Shown one piece after another: positions 16,251 to 24,265 of a stretch of 64,000 nt of DNA. The notes beneath the pieces were generated by a model. That model saw only the letters and a list, made by a program, of their open reading frames with translations, was not told the DNA's origin and ran no database searches. Source of the stretch: Burkholderia sp. Ac-20365 (GTDB lineage Bacteria > Pseudomonadota > Gammaproteobacteria > Burkholderiales > Burkholderiaceae); assembly GCF_017104715.1 (NCBI RefSeq), contig NZ_JAAGPI010000002.1, positions 62,001 through 126,000 of the forward strand. Reading direction: 5' to 3'. Numbering within the stretch: the first letter of the stretch is position 1; each line of letters starts with the position of its first letter. The position numbers and the translations under genes were made by a program.

Positions 16251-16988
16251 ATGTCCCGCACTCATCCACCGTCCGACGCGCCGCTCACCGAAGCGGACAT
16301 GCAGGCATTCGCCGACGGCAATCTGCCGCCGGAGAGGGCGGCGCGCGTGCGGACCTATATCGGTTCACGGCCGGGCGAGGCGGACCGGATCGCGTTTTAC
16401 CGGCAACTGAACATGGAGATGCGCAGCGCGTTCGAGGGCGCGTTTCCGCAGCGGTTCAACGGGCATGACGGCGACGGCGGGCGCACTTTCGATTTGCGTT
16501 CCGCGTTGCGCAAGTTTTTCGTGCGGCGCGTGGGTGTTGCGTTGCTCGGCATCGTGCTGGCCGTTGCGGCGGCGAGCGGGTGGTTCTTTGCGTCGCGCGT
16601 GTCGCCGGAAATGCTCGACGCCGCGGCCGTCATGGCGCTGATGCGCGAATCCGGGCAGCAAGCGGCCACGACTGTCGTGACCAGGCCCGACGACCCGCAT
16701 GCAGTCGATCTGGCGCCTTTAGGTCTGAAGCTGGTCGGGACCAGGACGCGTCATCCGAACGCACTCGCAAGCATCGACATACTCGACTACCGGAATGCAG
16801 ACGGTCAGGCGGTCGTGCTGCTGTCGGCACGCGCGCCGTTTGCGTTCGACCAGCCGCACTGGGCGGCGCAGCGTATCGGCGACGTGCGGCTTCTGACGTG
16901 GACGGTGAAGGGCAGACGTTACGTGCTCGCCGGGCACGCAACAACACACGGCCTGATGCGTGCAGCCGACGCGCTGACAATGCGCTAA
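16251..16988 (+). CDS. Anti-sigma factor-like membrane protein
   Basis: 245 residues from the ATG at 16251. The N-terminal about 60 residues (LTEADMQAFADGNLPPERAARV) match the zinc-less anti-sigma domain seen in the second anti-sigma gene downstream. One membrane helix follows at about residues 85-105 (VGVALLGIVLAVAAASGWFF), then a periplasmic domain with beta-rich segments (VVLLSARAPFAF, VRLLTWTVKGRRYVLAGH). The layout is N-in, C-out. The C-terminal half is also organised like that of the other anti-sigma protein, so the two look paralogous. It lies 160 bp upstream of the ECF sigma gene on the same strand. Its partner sigma could be that gene product. Confidence 0.7.
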   Translation: MSRTHPPSDAPLTEADMQAFADGNLPPERAARVRTYIGSRPGEADRIAFYRQLNMEMRSAFEGAFPQRFNGHDGDGGRTFDLRSALRKFFVRRVGVALLGIVLAVAAASGWFFASRVSPEMLDAAAVMALMRESGQQAATTVVTRPDDPHAVDLAPLGLKLVGTRTRHPNALASIDILDYRNADGQAVVLLSARAPFAFDQPHWAAQRIGDVRLLTWTVKGRRYVLAGHATTHGLMRAADALTMR

Positions 16989-17058
16989 CGGCTCGCTGAC
17001 AATCGAACGCACGTTTTGCCGATTCGCACGGCCTTGCGCGGATTCCGCGAAACAAAGC

Positions 17059-17085
17059 GGAATAAAATGAAAAAGGTTGTGTTCT
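17059..17085 (+). promoter_or_regulatory. Candidate autoregulated ECF promoter of the sigma gene
   Basis: GGAATAAA at 17059-17066 is followed by TGTT 16 bases after GGAAT. The preceding bases CGAAAC also resemble CGAAAG before the box at 16187. The shared box points to control by one ECF sigma factor, probably the product of the next gene. Confidence 0.4.
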
Positions 17086-17148
17086 CTGCTTCAAGAGGCG
17101 AGGCGCGCGGTGAAATGCGCGCGACGCGATATCCGATGGGTAGAGCAA

Positions 17149-17667
17149 ATGGACATCCGTAACGAGTTGATGGATCACGTGCCGCGGCTGCGCCGCTATG
17201 CGCGTGCGCTGATCAGCAATCGCGATCTCGCGGACGATCTCGTGCAGGACACGCTCGAACGCGCGCTCACGCGCACGAAGATGTTCGAGGCAGGCACCGA
17301 TCTGCGCGCGTGGCTCTTCACGATCATGCATAACGTATTCGTCAATCAGGTGCGGAAATCGTCGGCGCGCGCCGTGCATGTTTCGGTGGACGACGAGAGC
17401 ATCGTCGAAAGTGAATTTGCGGTGTCGGGCGAGCAGACCCGTTCGCTCGAAGTGCGCGATCTCGATTACGCGTTGCAGCGATTGCCCGCCGATCAGCGTG
17501 AGGTCGTCCTGCTCGTCGGGCTGGAGGAAATGAGTTACGCGGAGGTTGCGATTGCACTCGATATCCCCGTCGGCACGGTGATGTCGAGGCTCTCGCGTGG
17601 ACGCGAGCGTTTGCGCGCGTTGATGGCGGGCGCACAGCCCGGCGCGAAACTGAAGGTGGTGCGATGA
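17149..17667 (+). CDS. ECF-type RNA polymerase sigma factor
   Basis: 172 residues. Region 2 is at about residues 8-75 (LMDHVPRLRRYARALISNRDLADDLVQDT, split by the conserved DLVQD, then LRAWLFTIMHNVFVNQVRK) and region 4 at about 105-160 (LDYALQRLPADQREVVLLV, then LDIPVGTVMSRLSRGRERLR). It lacks regions 1 and 3, as expected for an extracytoplasmic-function sigma. I prefer the ATG at 17149 because MDIRNELM begins region 2; an in-frame start at 17077 would add 24 residues. It overlaps the anti-sigma gene by 4 bases, the standard arrangement of a sigma/anti-sigma pair. The signal it responds to is not evident. Confidence 0.9.
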   Translation: MDIRNELMDHVPRLRRYARALISNRDLADDLVQDTLERALTRTKMFEAGTDLRAWLFTIMHNVFVNQVRKSSARAVHVSVDDESIVESEFAVSGEQTRSLEVRDLDYALQRLPADQREVVLLVGLEEMSYAEVAIALDIPVGTVMSRLSRGRERLRALMAGAQPGAKLKVVR

Positions 17668-18506
17668 GCGATCAACAGACTGCAGTCAGCGAAGAAGACA
17701 TTCACGCGTACGTGGACGGCACGCTGTCCGACGAGCGTCGTGAACAGGTCGAGCGCGCGATCGAACTGAATCCCGCGCTGGCCGCGCGCGTCAGCGATTA
17801 TTTTTCGCTGAACAACATGTTCCATGAGCGTTATGACCGCGTGCTCAACGAGCCCGTGCCGGCGCGCTTGCGCGTGCCGGAGAAGCGTCGCTGGATGAGC
17901 GCGGCGAACTGGCCGCAGTTCGCGGGCATGGCGGCGGCACTGGTGCTCGGTATCGGCATTGGTGTCGGCACGAATATGGGCAAGGACGTGGCGGCGCCGT
18001 GGGCGGCGGCGTCGGGTGCGGCTTCGGGTGAGTCCAATACGCGGCCTGTCAGCGCGGATGCGTCGGAAGTGTTCGCTCAGAAGGCGGCGCTGGCGCATGT
18101 CGTGTATATGCCTGCTGTCGATCGGCCGGCGCAGATCGGCGAGGATCATGAACAGGATTTCGTGCAGTACCTCGCGAACAAGCTGGGTACCGACGTGCAT
18201 CCGCCGATGCTGACGAAAACCGGTTTCGAGCTGGCGGGTGGCCGTATCCTGCCCGGCGATGACGGACCTGTCGCGCAGTTCATGTATCACAACGCGAAGG
18301 GTGAGCGCGTGACGCTGTGCATTTCCCATCGCAAGGTGAACGCGAATACGACGGCGTTCAAGCTCTATCAGGAAGGACCCGTCAATGTGTTCTATTGGGT
18401 CGATGGCGATTTTGGCTATGCGGTGTCGGGCGGTATCGATCGCAAGGTGATGCTGCAGATTGCGCACGACGTGTATGCGCAACTGACGGGCGCGACGCCG
18501 GGTTGA
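17664..18506 (+). CDS. Anti-sigma factor, membrane anchored
   Basis: 280 residues, translationally coupled to the sigma gene (ATGA overlap). The cytoplasmic N-terminal domain (VSEEDIHAYVDGTLSDERREQV) should bind the sigma factor. One membrane helix is at about residues 88-106 (FAGMAAALVLGIGIGVGTN). The periplasmic part has an Ala/Ser-rich linker and a C-terminal domain (VAQFMYHNAKGERVTLCIS, VFYWVDGDFGYAVSGGI) that probably senses the signal. No HxxxCxxC zinc motif is present, so it is not a ZAS-type redox anti-sigma. A clear terminator follows. Confidence 0.85.
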   Translation: MSDQQTAVSEEDIHAYVDGTLSDERREQVERAIELNPALAARVSDYFSLNNMFHERYDRVLNEPVPARLRVPEKRRWMSAANWPQFAGMAAALVLGIGIGVGTNMGKDVAAPWAAASGAASGESNTRPVSADASEVFAQKAALAHVVYMPAVDRPAQIGEDHEQDFVQYLANKLGTDVHPPMLTKTGFELAGGRILPGDDGPVAQFMYHNAKGERVTLCISHRKVNANTTAFKLYQEGPVNVFYWVDGDFGYAVSGGIDRKVMLQIAHDVYAQLTGATPG

Positions 18507-18530
18507 GTTTCTTTTTTGCTTTGGGATTGG

Positions 18531-18562
18531 CGGCTGCATCTATCGATGCGGCCGTTTTTTTT
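18531..18562 (+). terminator. Rho-independent terminator after the anti-sigma gene
   Basis: A 9-bp stem GGCTGCATC/GATGCGGCC (one T-G pair) with a TATC loop is followed by eight T. It closes the sigma/anti-sigma operon. Confidence 0.85.
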
Positions 18563-18673
18563 GTTTCTGATAGTTAGATATCCGTATTTATTTTTATTGA
18601 AGCGAGTGGGAATAGATTGCGGCGTCGCGTGGTTCGTCATTGTGCGTACCGCACGATTTCAAAGGAGTTGGAA

Positions 18674-18943
18674 ATGAAGATGCTCGCACTGCTGGCTGTG
18701 TCCGTCGCTGTACTCGGATCGACGAATGTATTCGCGCAAGGCAAGACGCGCGCGCAGGTGTATCAGGAGTTGATCGAGGCGCAACAGAACGGACTGAACT
18801 TCGTCACCGATGCATCGTATCCCGATGTGAGTCCGGCGTTTCAAAACACGGTTGAATATCTGAAGAAGCAGGCGCAGGCAAAAGCCGAAAGCGCGAACAA
18901 GATGGCGAAGGCAGCTTCGGATGCTGCGGTGCCTGGGAATTGA
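18674..18943 (+). CDS. DUF4148 small exported protein
   Basis: 89 residues with a signal peptide (MKMLALLAVSVAVLGSTNVF, cleavage after AQG-preceding Ala near residue 22), then KTRAQVYQELIEAQQNG and the conserved SYPDVSPAF segment of DUF4148, and a helical Lys/Ala-rich tail. DUF4148 proteins are abundant and specific to Burkholderiales; their role is unknown, probably periplasmic. AAAGGAG lies 7 bases before the ATG. It has its own upstream region with GGAAT at 18609 followed by GGTTCGTC at a 17-base spacing, similar to the boxes before the two anti-sigma/sigma loci, so it may belong to the same ECF regulon. Confidence 0.85.
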   Translation: MKMLALLAVSVAVLGSTNVFAQGKTRAQVYQELIEAQQNGLNFVTDASYPDVSPAFQNTVEYLKKQAQAKAESANKMAKAASDAAVPGN

Positions 18944-18981
18944 ATCTCCTGGCGGCGCGCGACGTGGAAAGCGCAAAAGAA

Positions 18982-19013
18982 AAAGGCCGGTTAGCTTTCG
19001 CTAACCGGCCTTT
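18982..19013. terminator. Terminator shared by tRNA-Lys and the DUF4148 gene
   Basis: A perfect 14-bp stem AAAGGCCGGTTAGC/GCTAACCGGCCTTT with a TTTC loop sits 8 bases from the tRNA 3' end, with a run of A on the plus strand (T on the minus strand) to its left. Confidence 0.88.
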
Positions 19014-19020
19014 AAATTCT

Positions 19021-19096
19021 TGGTGGGGCGTGAGTGACTCGAACACTCGACCTACGGATTAAGAGTCCGCTGCTCTACCAACTGAGCTAACGCCCC
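19021..19096 (-). tRNA. tRNA-Lys (CTT anticodon)
   Basis: 76 nt on the minus strand with an encoded CCA end. The acceptor stem GGGGCGT/ACGCCCC, D arm AGCTCAGTTGGTAGAGC, anticodon loop CTCTTAA and T loop TTCGAGT all fold normally. The anticodon CTT reads AAG lysine codons. A promoter TTGCCA-N17-CATACT lies at 19110-19138 on the minus strand and a terminator follows directly, so it is a single-gene unit. Confidence 0.96.
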
Positions 19097-19109
19097 CAAC
19101 AGAAGCGAA

Positions 19110-19138
19110 AGTATGCAGGAGTTTTTCTTGCTTGGCAA
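19110..19138 (-). promoter_or_regulatory. Sigma-70 promoter of tRNA-Lys
   Basis: On the minus strand TTGCCA (19133-19138) and CATACT (19110-19115) are separated by 17 bp and lie 14 bp upstream of the mature tRNA end, as expected for a stable RNA promoter. Confidence 0.75.
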
Positions 19139-19305
19139 GCGTATCTCGCCAATTTCTTAAAAAAAGTTGTGGGGCCGATTTCGACCGACAGGATGCGGAT
19201 CGGTGAAATCAAACGAAAGCACCATCGAAGCGCACGGGCGTTCGTCCCGGTATCATGTCGCGACACCACGCCGTGCGGCTATCCGCGCGGCTTCAACGGG
19301 AAATC

Positions 19306-19713
19306 ATGATGGACGAAAACGAAGTCCGGGAACTGCTCGATCGCGTGCTCGCGCCGTGGGTGCGGGCGCTTTCGCTGACGCCCGTCAAGGTCGACGACGA
19401 AAGCGCGACGCTGCGTCTGCCGTTTTCGGGCGAGCTTCGGCACAGCGGTGGCGTGATCTGCGGACAGGTCTTCATGGCAGCCGCCGATACCGCGATGGTC
19501 GTCGCCATTTCGGCCGCGCTCGGCGGCTTCAAGCCGATGACCACCGTCTCGCTGAACATCAGCTTCATGCGCGCCGTCCGCAAAGGCGACGTGGTCATCA
19601 CGGCGCGCGTGCTGCGCATGGGCCGCAATCTCGTATTCGGCGAAGTCGAACTGACCGACGAAGACGGCAAGATGGCCGTCCACGCTACCACCACATACGC
19701 GCTGCTCAACTGA
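19306..19713 (+). CDS. PaaI-family hotdog thioesterase
   Basis: 135 residues with a single hotdog fold. The family core is visible in RHSGGVICGQVFMAAADTAM, with the conserved GG and the following Asp that serves as catalytic acid, and in TTVSLNISFMRAVRKGDV. Such enzymes hydrolyse acyl-CoA or aryl-CoA thioesters; the substrate cannot be set from sequence. Two ATGs in tandem (19306 and 19309) follow GGGAA; an upstream in-frame start at 19255 would add an unlikely Arg-rich stretch. The patatin-like gene starts 58 bp downstream, so the two may form a lipid-related operon. Confidence 0.82.
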   Translation: MMDENEVRELLDRVLAPWVRALSLTPVKVDDESATLRLPFSGELRHSGGVICGQVFMAAADTAMVVAISAALGGFKPMTTVSLNISFMRAVRKGDVVITARVLRMGRNLVFGEVELTDEDGKMAVHATTTYALLN

Positions 19714-19771
19714 GCGCACCCGCAAGCGGCCCAAGGCAAAACGGCGCCGCGGCAACAGAAGGATTCAACGG

Positions 19772-20638
19772 ATGTTCGATCAGGTCGTATTCGCGGGCGG
19801 GGGCAATCGCTGCTGGTGGCAGGCAGGTTTCTGGGACGTGATCCAGCCGGAACTGGATATCCGGCCGCGCGTGATCACGGGCATCTCGGCGGGCGCCGCG
19901 ACGGCCTGCATGCTCTACACGCGCGACGCCGACTGGGTGATGCGGTATTACGAGAACGCGCTGCGCCACAACACGAAGAACGCCTACTGGGGCAATCTGC
20001 TGCGTGGCGAATCGGTGTTTCCGCATTACCGGATCTACCGTCAGGCCTTGCTCGATATCTACGGGGAAAAGTTTTCGCAACTGGCAAACGCGCCGGAAAT
20101 CCGCATCGGCGTGTCGCATGTGCCGCGCTGGCTCGGTGCGCGCAGCGCCGTGGCCGCCGGTCTGATCGCGTACAACATCGAAAAATACATCCGCAAGACG
20201 CTGCATCCGACGCTCGGTCAGTCGCTCGGGTTTCATCCGGAATTCGTGCGCGCGCAGGATTGCGCGAGCGTCGAGGATCTCGCGGATCTGATCCTGCAGT
20301 CGTCGTGTACGCCGCCTTTCACGCCCGTTCTAAGGCGCAATGGGCGGCCCGTGCTGGATGGCGGGATGGTCGACAACGTGCCCGTCGGCGCGCTCGATCC
20401 GGCGCCCGGCACGGTGCTCGTGATGGTGACGCGCATTTATCCGCGTCCGCAGATGTTCGTCGTGCCGCATGGCGCGCAGCAGCGGCTGTATGTGCAGCCG
20501 TCGCGCAAGGTGCCGATTTCGAGCTGGGACTACACGAGCCCGTCGCAGATGCAGCACGCATACAACCTCGGCCGGATGGACGGCGAGCAATTTCTACAAC
20601 GCATGCCCGAACTGCTCGACGCCGCCGCGCACGACTGA
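19772..20638 (+). CDS. Patatin-like phospholipase
   Basis: 288 residues. The catalytic dyad elements of the patatin fold are clear: oxyanion-hole loop GGGNR (near residues 9-13), nucleophile elbow GISAG (Ser near 44) and the Asp of DGGMVDNVPV (near residue 198). The enzyme should hydrolyse acyl ester bonds of lipids. No signal peptide or secretion domain is visible, so it is probably cytosolic or membrane associated. It follows the thioesterase closely on the same strand. The N-terminal CWWQAGFWDV replaces the more common small-residue helix but keeps the overall pattern. Confidence 0.85.
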   Translation: MFDQVVFAGGGNRCWWQAGFWDVIQPELDIRPRVITGISAGAATACMLYTRDADWVMRYYENALRHNTKNAYWGNLLRGESVFPHYRIYRQALLDIYGEKFSQLANAPEIRIGVSHVPRWLGARSAVAAGLIAYNIEKYIRKTLHPTLGQSLGFHPEFVRAQDCASVEDLADLILQSSCTPPFTPVLRRNGRPVLDGGMVDNVPVGALDPAPGTVLVMVTRIYPRPQMFVVPHGAQQRLYVQPSRKVPISSWDYTSPSQMQHAYNLGRMDGEQFLQRMPELLDAAAHD

Positions 20639-20656
20639 AACGCGCACTTAAACGAA

Positions 20657-20679
20657 ATGCGGCCCATGAAGGGCCGCAT
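20657..20679. terminator. Hairpin between the convergent patatin and dehydrogenase genes
   Basis: A perfect 9-bp stem ATGCGGCCC/GGGCCGCAT with a 5-nt loop lies between two convergent genes. There is no good T-run on the plus strand and a weak one (TTTCGTTT) on the minus strand, so termination is likely but not certain. Confidence 0.5.
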
Positions 20680-20710
20680 GCATCTGCTTAACCGCCAGGT
20701 GTGTATTCGC

Positions 20711-21724
20711 TTACTTCCGGCGGCCGCCTTGCAGCGCTTCCGGATTCGCGACACTCGACGTATCACCCTGATCGAACGCGAGAATGTTCTTGAACGCCGC
20801 GCTGAAATACAGCTCGTAGCTTTCCTTCTCGACATAGCCGATGTGCGGCGAGCAGATCACGTTTTCCATCCGCAGCAGGCTGTAGCCCTGCAGGATCGGC
20901 TCGCTTTCGTAGACGTCGATGGCGACCATGCCCGGACGGTTGTGCGACAGCGCGCCAACCAGCGCGTTCTCTTCCAGCAGTTCCGCGCGGCTCGTGTTGA
21001 CGAACAGTGCAGTCGGCTTCATGCGCATCAGATCGTCCTGTTTGACGATGCCGCGCGTGTCGTCGTGCAGGCGCAGATGCAGCGACAGCACATCGCTCTG
21101 TTCGAACAGCGCTTCACGACTTTCCGCGACCTGATAGCCGTCGGCGATCGCGGCTTCGCGCGTATGGTCGCGGCCCCACACCAGCACGTTCATTCCGAAC
21201 GCCTTGCCGTAGCCCGCCACCAGCCGGCCGATCTTGCCGTAGCCCCAGATACCGAGCGTCTGCCCGCGCAATACCTGACCAAGACCGAAGTTCGGCGGCA
21301 GCGCCGACGTCTTCAGGCCCGACTGCTGCCAGGCACCTTGCTTAAGGTTTGCTACGTATTGCGGAATGCGACGTTGCGCGGCCATGATTAGGGCCCACGT
21401 CAGTTCGGCGGGCGCGATCGGTGAGCCGACGCCTTCGAGCACGGCAATGCCGCGCTCCGTACAGGCGGGCATATCGATATGGCTTCCGGCGCGGCCTGTC
21501 TGACTGATCATGCGCAGATGCGGCAACTTATCGAGCAGTTGCGAGCTGATGCGGGTGCGTTCGCGAATCAGGACCAGTGCGTCGACTTCTGACAGGCGGC
21601 TGGCGAGCTGGCCCAGGCCGCGGACGGTGTTGTTGAAAACCTTGACCTCGTGGTCGGCGAGCATTTGGAAACAGTCGAGCTTGCGGACGGCGTCTTGATA
21701 GTCGTCAAGGATGGCAATCTTCAT
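20711..21724 (-). CDS. D-2-hydroxyacid dehydrogenase family protein
   Basis: 337 residues of the D-isomer-specific 2-hydroxyacid dehydrogenase family. The nucleotide-binding loop GIWGYGKIG (near residues 160-168), the substrate-side SQTGRAGSHID, the Arg region VNTSRAELLEE, the Glu region VAIDVYESEP and the catalytic His in SPHIGYVEKESYE are all in order. It should reduce a 2-keto acid with NAD(P)H or run in reverse. The subgroup resembles proteins often annotated as phosphoglycerate dehydrogenase-like, but the ACT domain is missing, so serA is not justified. It is divergent from pckG across a 351-bp region that contains a palindrome. Confidence 0.82.
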   Translation of the reverse strand: MKIAILDDYQDAVRKLDCFQMLADHEVKVFNNTVRGLGQLASRLSEVDALVLIRERTRISSQLLDKLPHLRMISQTGRAGSHIDMPACTERGIAVLEGVGSPIAPAELTWALIMAAQRRIPQYVANLKQGAWQQSGLKTSALPPNFGLGQVLRGQTLGIWGYGKIGRLVAGYGKAFGMNVLVWGRDHTREAAIADGYQVAESREALFEQSDVLSLHLRLHDDTRGIVKQDDLMRMKPTALFVNTSRAELLEENALVGALSHNRPGMVAIDVYESEPILQGYSLLRMENVICSPHIGYVEKESYELYFSAAFKNILAFDQGDTSSVANPEALQGGRRK

Positions 21725-21786
21725 GGCGTATATGTTTTTCGACGCACCGTGGAGGTGCGGAACGGAGAGTCTTGTTCGGGTGTCCC

Positions 21787-21810
21787 ATCATGTGACCTGG
21801 ACCACATGAT
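21787..21810. promoter_or_regulatory. Inverted repeat ATCATGTG-N8-CACATGAT, candidate operator
   Basis: Perfect 8-bp arms with an 8-bp spacer lie 63 bp upstream of the dehydrogenase start in the divergent region with pckG. The rest of the region (21811-22075) has no other gene and would make a long pckG leader. The regulator that binds is unknown. Confidence 0.45.
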
Positions 21811-22075
21811 GCTTGTTGTGAATGCCTTACCGTACAAGGAGCCGCTATGACGGAGCCACGACGGCGCGGCAAGTTCCCTCGTTTTTAACAGTTTGTTGCA
21901 TGTCCGCGCAAGCCGCTTTACAGACGGTTTCAACGTGTCGGCGACAGGCTGGAAGGGCCCTGATGACCTGCTCGATCGCGTGCGGAAGACCCGCTCGCAC
22001 CGATTGTCGCCTCTCGCATGCAGCGTCGCTGGGCTAGCACCGTTTTTCTTTTTCTACCAAAACGGAGACAGCTCG

Positions 22076-23932
22076 ATGAATCATCCCGCATTTGCAGGCC
22101 ATTCGACCCTCGAAGCGCCTGCCTGGGTCAAACATCAAAAACTGATCGAGTGGGTCCAGCGCGTCGCGGCGCTGACCAAGCCGGAACGGATCGTCTGGTG
22201 TGACGGTTCGCAGGAGGAATACGACCGCCTGTGTGCGCAGATGGTCGCAGCCGGCACTCTCAAGAAGCTCAACCCGGCTAAACGGCCGAATTCCTATCTC
22301 GCGTGGTCGGATCCGTCGGACGTTGCGCGCGTCGAGGATCGCACGTTCATCTGCTCGCAACGCCCTGAGGACGCTGGCCCGACCAACAACTGGATCGCGC
22401 CGGCCGAGATGCGCACGACGCTCGACGGCCTGTTCGACGGCGCCATGCGCGGCCGCACGATGTATGTCGTGCCGTTCTCGATGGGCCCGCTCGGCTCGCC
22501 GATCGCGCATATCGGCGTCGAACTGAGCGACAGCCCGTACGTCGTCACCAACATGCGGATCATGACGCGCATGGGCCGCAAGGTGTACGACGTGCTCGGT
22601 GAGGACGGCGCATTCGTGCCGTGTGTGCATTCGGTAGGCGCGCCGCTCGCCGCGGGCCAGAAGGACGTCGCGTGGCCGTGCAGCGACACGAAATACATCG
22701 TCCACTTCCCGGAATCGCGCGAAATCTGGAGCTACGGTTCGGGCTACGGCGGCAACGCGCTGCTCGGGAAGAAGTGCTTCGCGCTGCGCATCGCGTCGAC
22801 GATGGGCCGCGACGAAGGCTGGCTCGCCGAACACATGCTGGTGCTCGGCGTGACGTCGCCGGAAGGCAAGAAGCGCCATGTCGCGGCTGCGTTCCCGTCG
22901 GCGTGCGGCAAGACCAATTTCGCGATGCTGATTCCGCCGCAAGGCATGGACGGCTGGAAGATCACGACGATCGGCGACGATATCGCGTGGATCAAGCCGG
23001 GCAAGGACGGGCGTCTCTATGCGATCAACCCGGAAGCCGGTTATTTCGGCGTCGCGCCGGGCACGAGCGAAAAGACCAACTTCAACGCGATGGCGACGCT
23101 GAAGGAAAACGTGATCTTCACCAACGTCGCGCTCACCGACGACGGCGACGTCTGGTGGGAAGGCATGACGGACGAGTTGCCCGCGCATCTGATCGACTGG
23201 CAGGGCAAGGACTGGACGCCTGCAATCGCAAAGGAAACGGGCCGCAAGGCCGCGCACCCGAATGCGCGCTTCACGGCGCCGGCGTCGCAATGTCCGTCGA
23301 TCGACGCAGACTGGGAGAATCCCGCTGGCGTACCGATCGACGCGTTCGTCTTCGGCGGCCGCCGTTCGACGACCGTACCGCTCGTGACGGAAGCGCGCGA
23401 CTGGGTCGAGGGCGTGTACATGGCCGCGACGATGGGCTCGGAAACGACGGCTGCGGCCGCCGGGCAGCAGGGCGTCGTGCGGCGCGATCCGTTCGCGATG
23501 CTGCCGTTCTGCGGCTACAACATGAGCGACTACTTCGGCCATTGGCTAAACACGGGCGCAAAACTGGAGCAACTGAGCGCGCGCACGCCGAAGATCTTCT
23601 GCGTCAACTGGTTCCGCAAGGGCAACGACGGCAAATTCGCGTGGCCGGGCTTTGGCGAGAACATGCGCGTGCTGCGCTGGATGGTCGGCCGGATCGAAGG
23701 CAAGGCGCAGGGCGAGGAGCACGCGTTCGGCGTGTCGCCGCGTTACGAAGATATCGACTGGAACGGGCTGGATTTCAGCCGCGAGCAGTTCGAGCAGGTC
23801 ATTTCCGTCGACGATGCCGCGTGGCGCGAGGAACTCGCGCTGCATAGCGAACTGTTCGACACGCTCCGGCACGGTCTGCCTGCCGCACTGCAAGATACGC
23901 GAAACGCGCTGGAGAAGAAGCTAGTCGCCTGA
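22076..23932 (+). CDS. pckG: Phosphoenolpyruvate carboxykinase (GTP)
   Basis: 618 residues, standard length for the GTP-dependent enzyme that converts oxaloacetate to PEP in gluconeogenesis. Conserved blocks include [18 protein letters not shown], the kinase P-loop [13 protein letters not shown], the metal-binding [18 protein letters not shown] and [21 protein letters not shown] (in part). I start at the ATG at 22076, with CGGAGA 7 bases upstream; the frame is open to 21893 but that part has no family similarity. A terminator follows. The GTP form, not the ATP form, is usual in Burkholderia. Confidence 0.96.
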   Translation: MNHPAFAGHSTLEAPAWVKHQKLIEWVQRVAALTKPERIVWCDGSQEEYDRLCAQMVAAGTLKKLNPAKRPNSYLAWSDPSDVARVEDRTFICSQRPEDAGPTNNWIAPAEMRTTLDGLFDGAMRGRTMYVVPFSMGPLGSPIAHIGVELSDSPYVVTNMRIMTRMGRKVYDVLGEDGAFVPCVHSVGAPLAAGQKDVAWPCSDTKYIVHFPESREIWSYGSGYGGNALLGKKCFALRIASTMGRDEGWLAEHMLVLGVTSPEGKKRHVAAAFPSACGKTNFAMLIPPQGMDGWKITTIGDDIAWIKPGKDGRLYAINPEAGYFGVAPGTSEKTNFNAMATLKENVIFTNVALTDDGDVWWEGMTDELPAHLIDWQGKDWTPAIAKETGRKAAHPNARFTAPASQCPSIDADWENPAGVPIDAFVFGGRRSTTVPLVTEARDWVEGVYMAATMGSETTAAAAGQQGVVRRDPFAMLPFCGYNMSDYFGHWLNTGAKLEQLSARTPKIFCVNWFRKGNDGKFAWPGFGENMRVLRWMVGRIEGKAQGEEHAFGVSPRYEDIDWNGLDFSREQFEQVISVDDAAWREELALHSELFDTLRHGLPAALQDTRNALEKKLVA

Positions 23933-23960
23933 TTTTGTGAGCGCTCACTAACGTAAGACA

Positions 23961-23985
23961 AAGCCGCCTTCGGGCGGCTTTTCCT
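23961..23985 (+). terminator. Rho-independent terminator of pckG
   Basis: An 8-bp stem AAGCCGCC/GGCGGCTT with a TTCG tetraloop is followed by TTCCTTT. It lies 28 bp after the pckG stop. Confidence 0.8.
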
Positions 23986-24191
23986 TTGCGGCACCATTTT
24001 TGGGCGTGGCTTTCGGCCCCCATTCTGCCGCCGACGCGTCGCTTTCGCTGTTCGAGCTATCCGCCCGTTTCCGACGCGATGCAGCAAATTGTTTCGTGGA
24101 CGGGAATAATCGATGCGTAGCTATTCCGTCCCCGAAGATATTGACTCAAATATTTAGAAAATTTCTGACTTTCTAGGCAACTTCTGCAGGA

Positions 24192-24211
24192 TTTCCCTAG
24201 TCGTAGGAAAA
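24192..24211. promoter_or_regulatory. Imperfect inverted repeat upstream of the LysR gene
   Basis: TTTCCCTA/TAGGAAAA (7 of 8 paired) lies 55 bp before the LysR start in the 333-bp gap after pckG, which otherwise holds only the pckG terminator and an AT-rich stretch near 24140-24180. LysR proteins often bind such sites for autoregulation. Confidence 0.35.
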
Positions 24212-24265
24212 TCCCAAGTGTGCTTCCTGTTCGCTGAGGGAGCTGTAATACGGCAGGAGTTGTCC

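Noticed and set aside
20711..21724. SerA (phosphoglycerate dehydrogenase) name for the 2-hydroxyacid dehydrogenase
   Set aside because: No ACT or intervening domain; only the general family is supported.
22034..23542. 502-codon open frame on the minus strand opposite pckG
   Set aside because: Antisense shadow of PEP carboxykinase.
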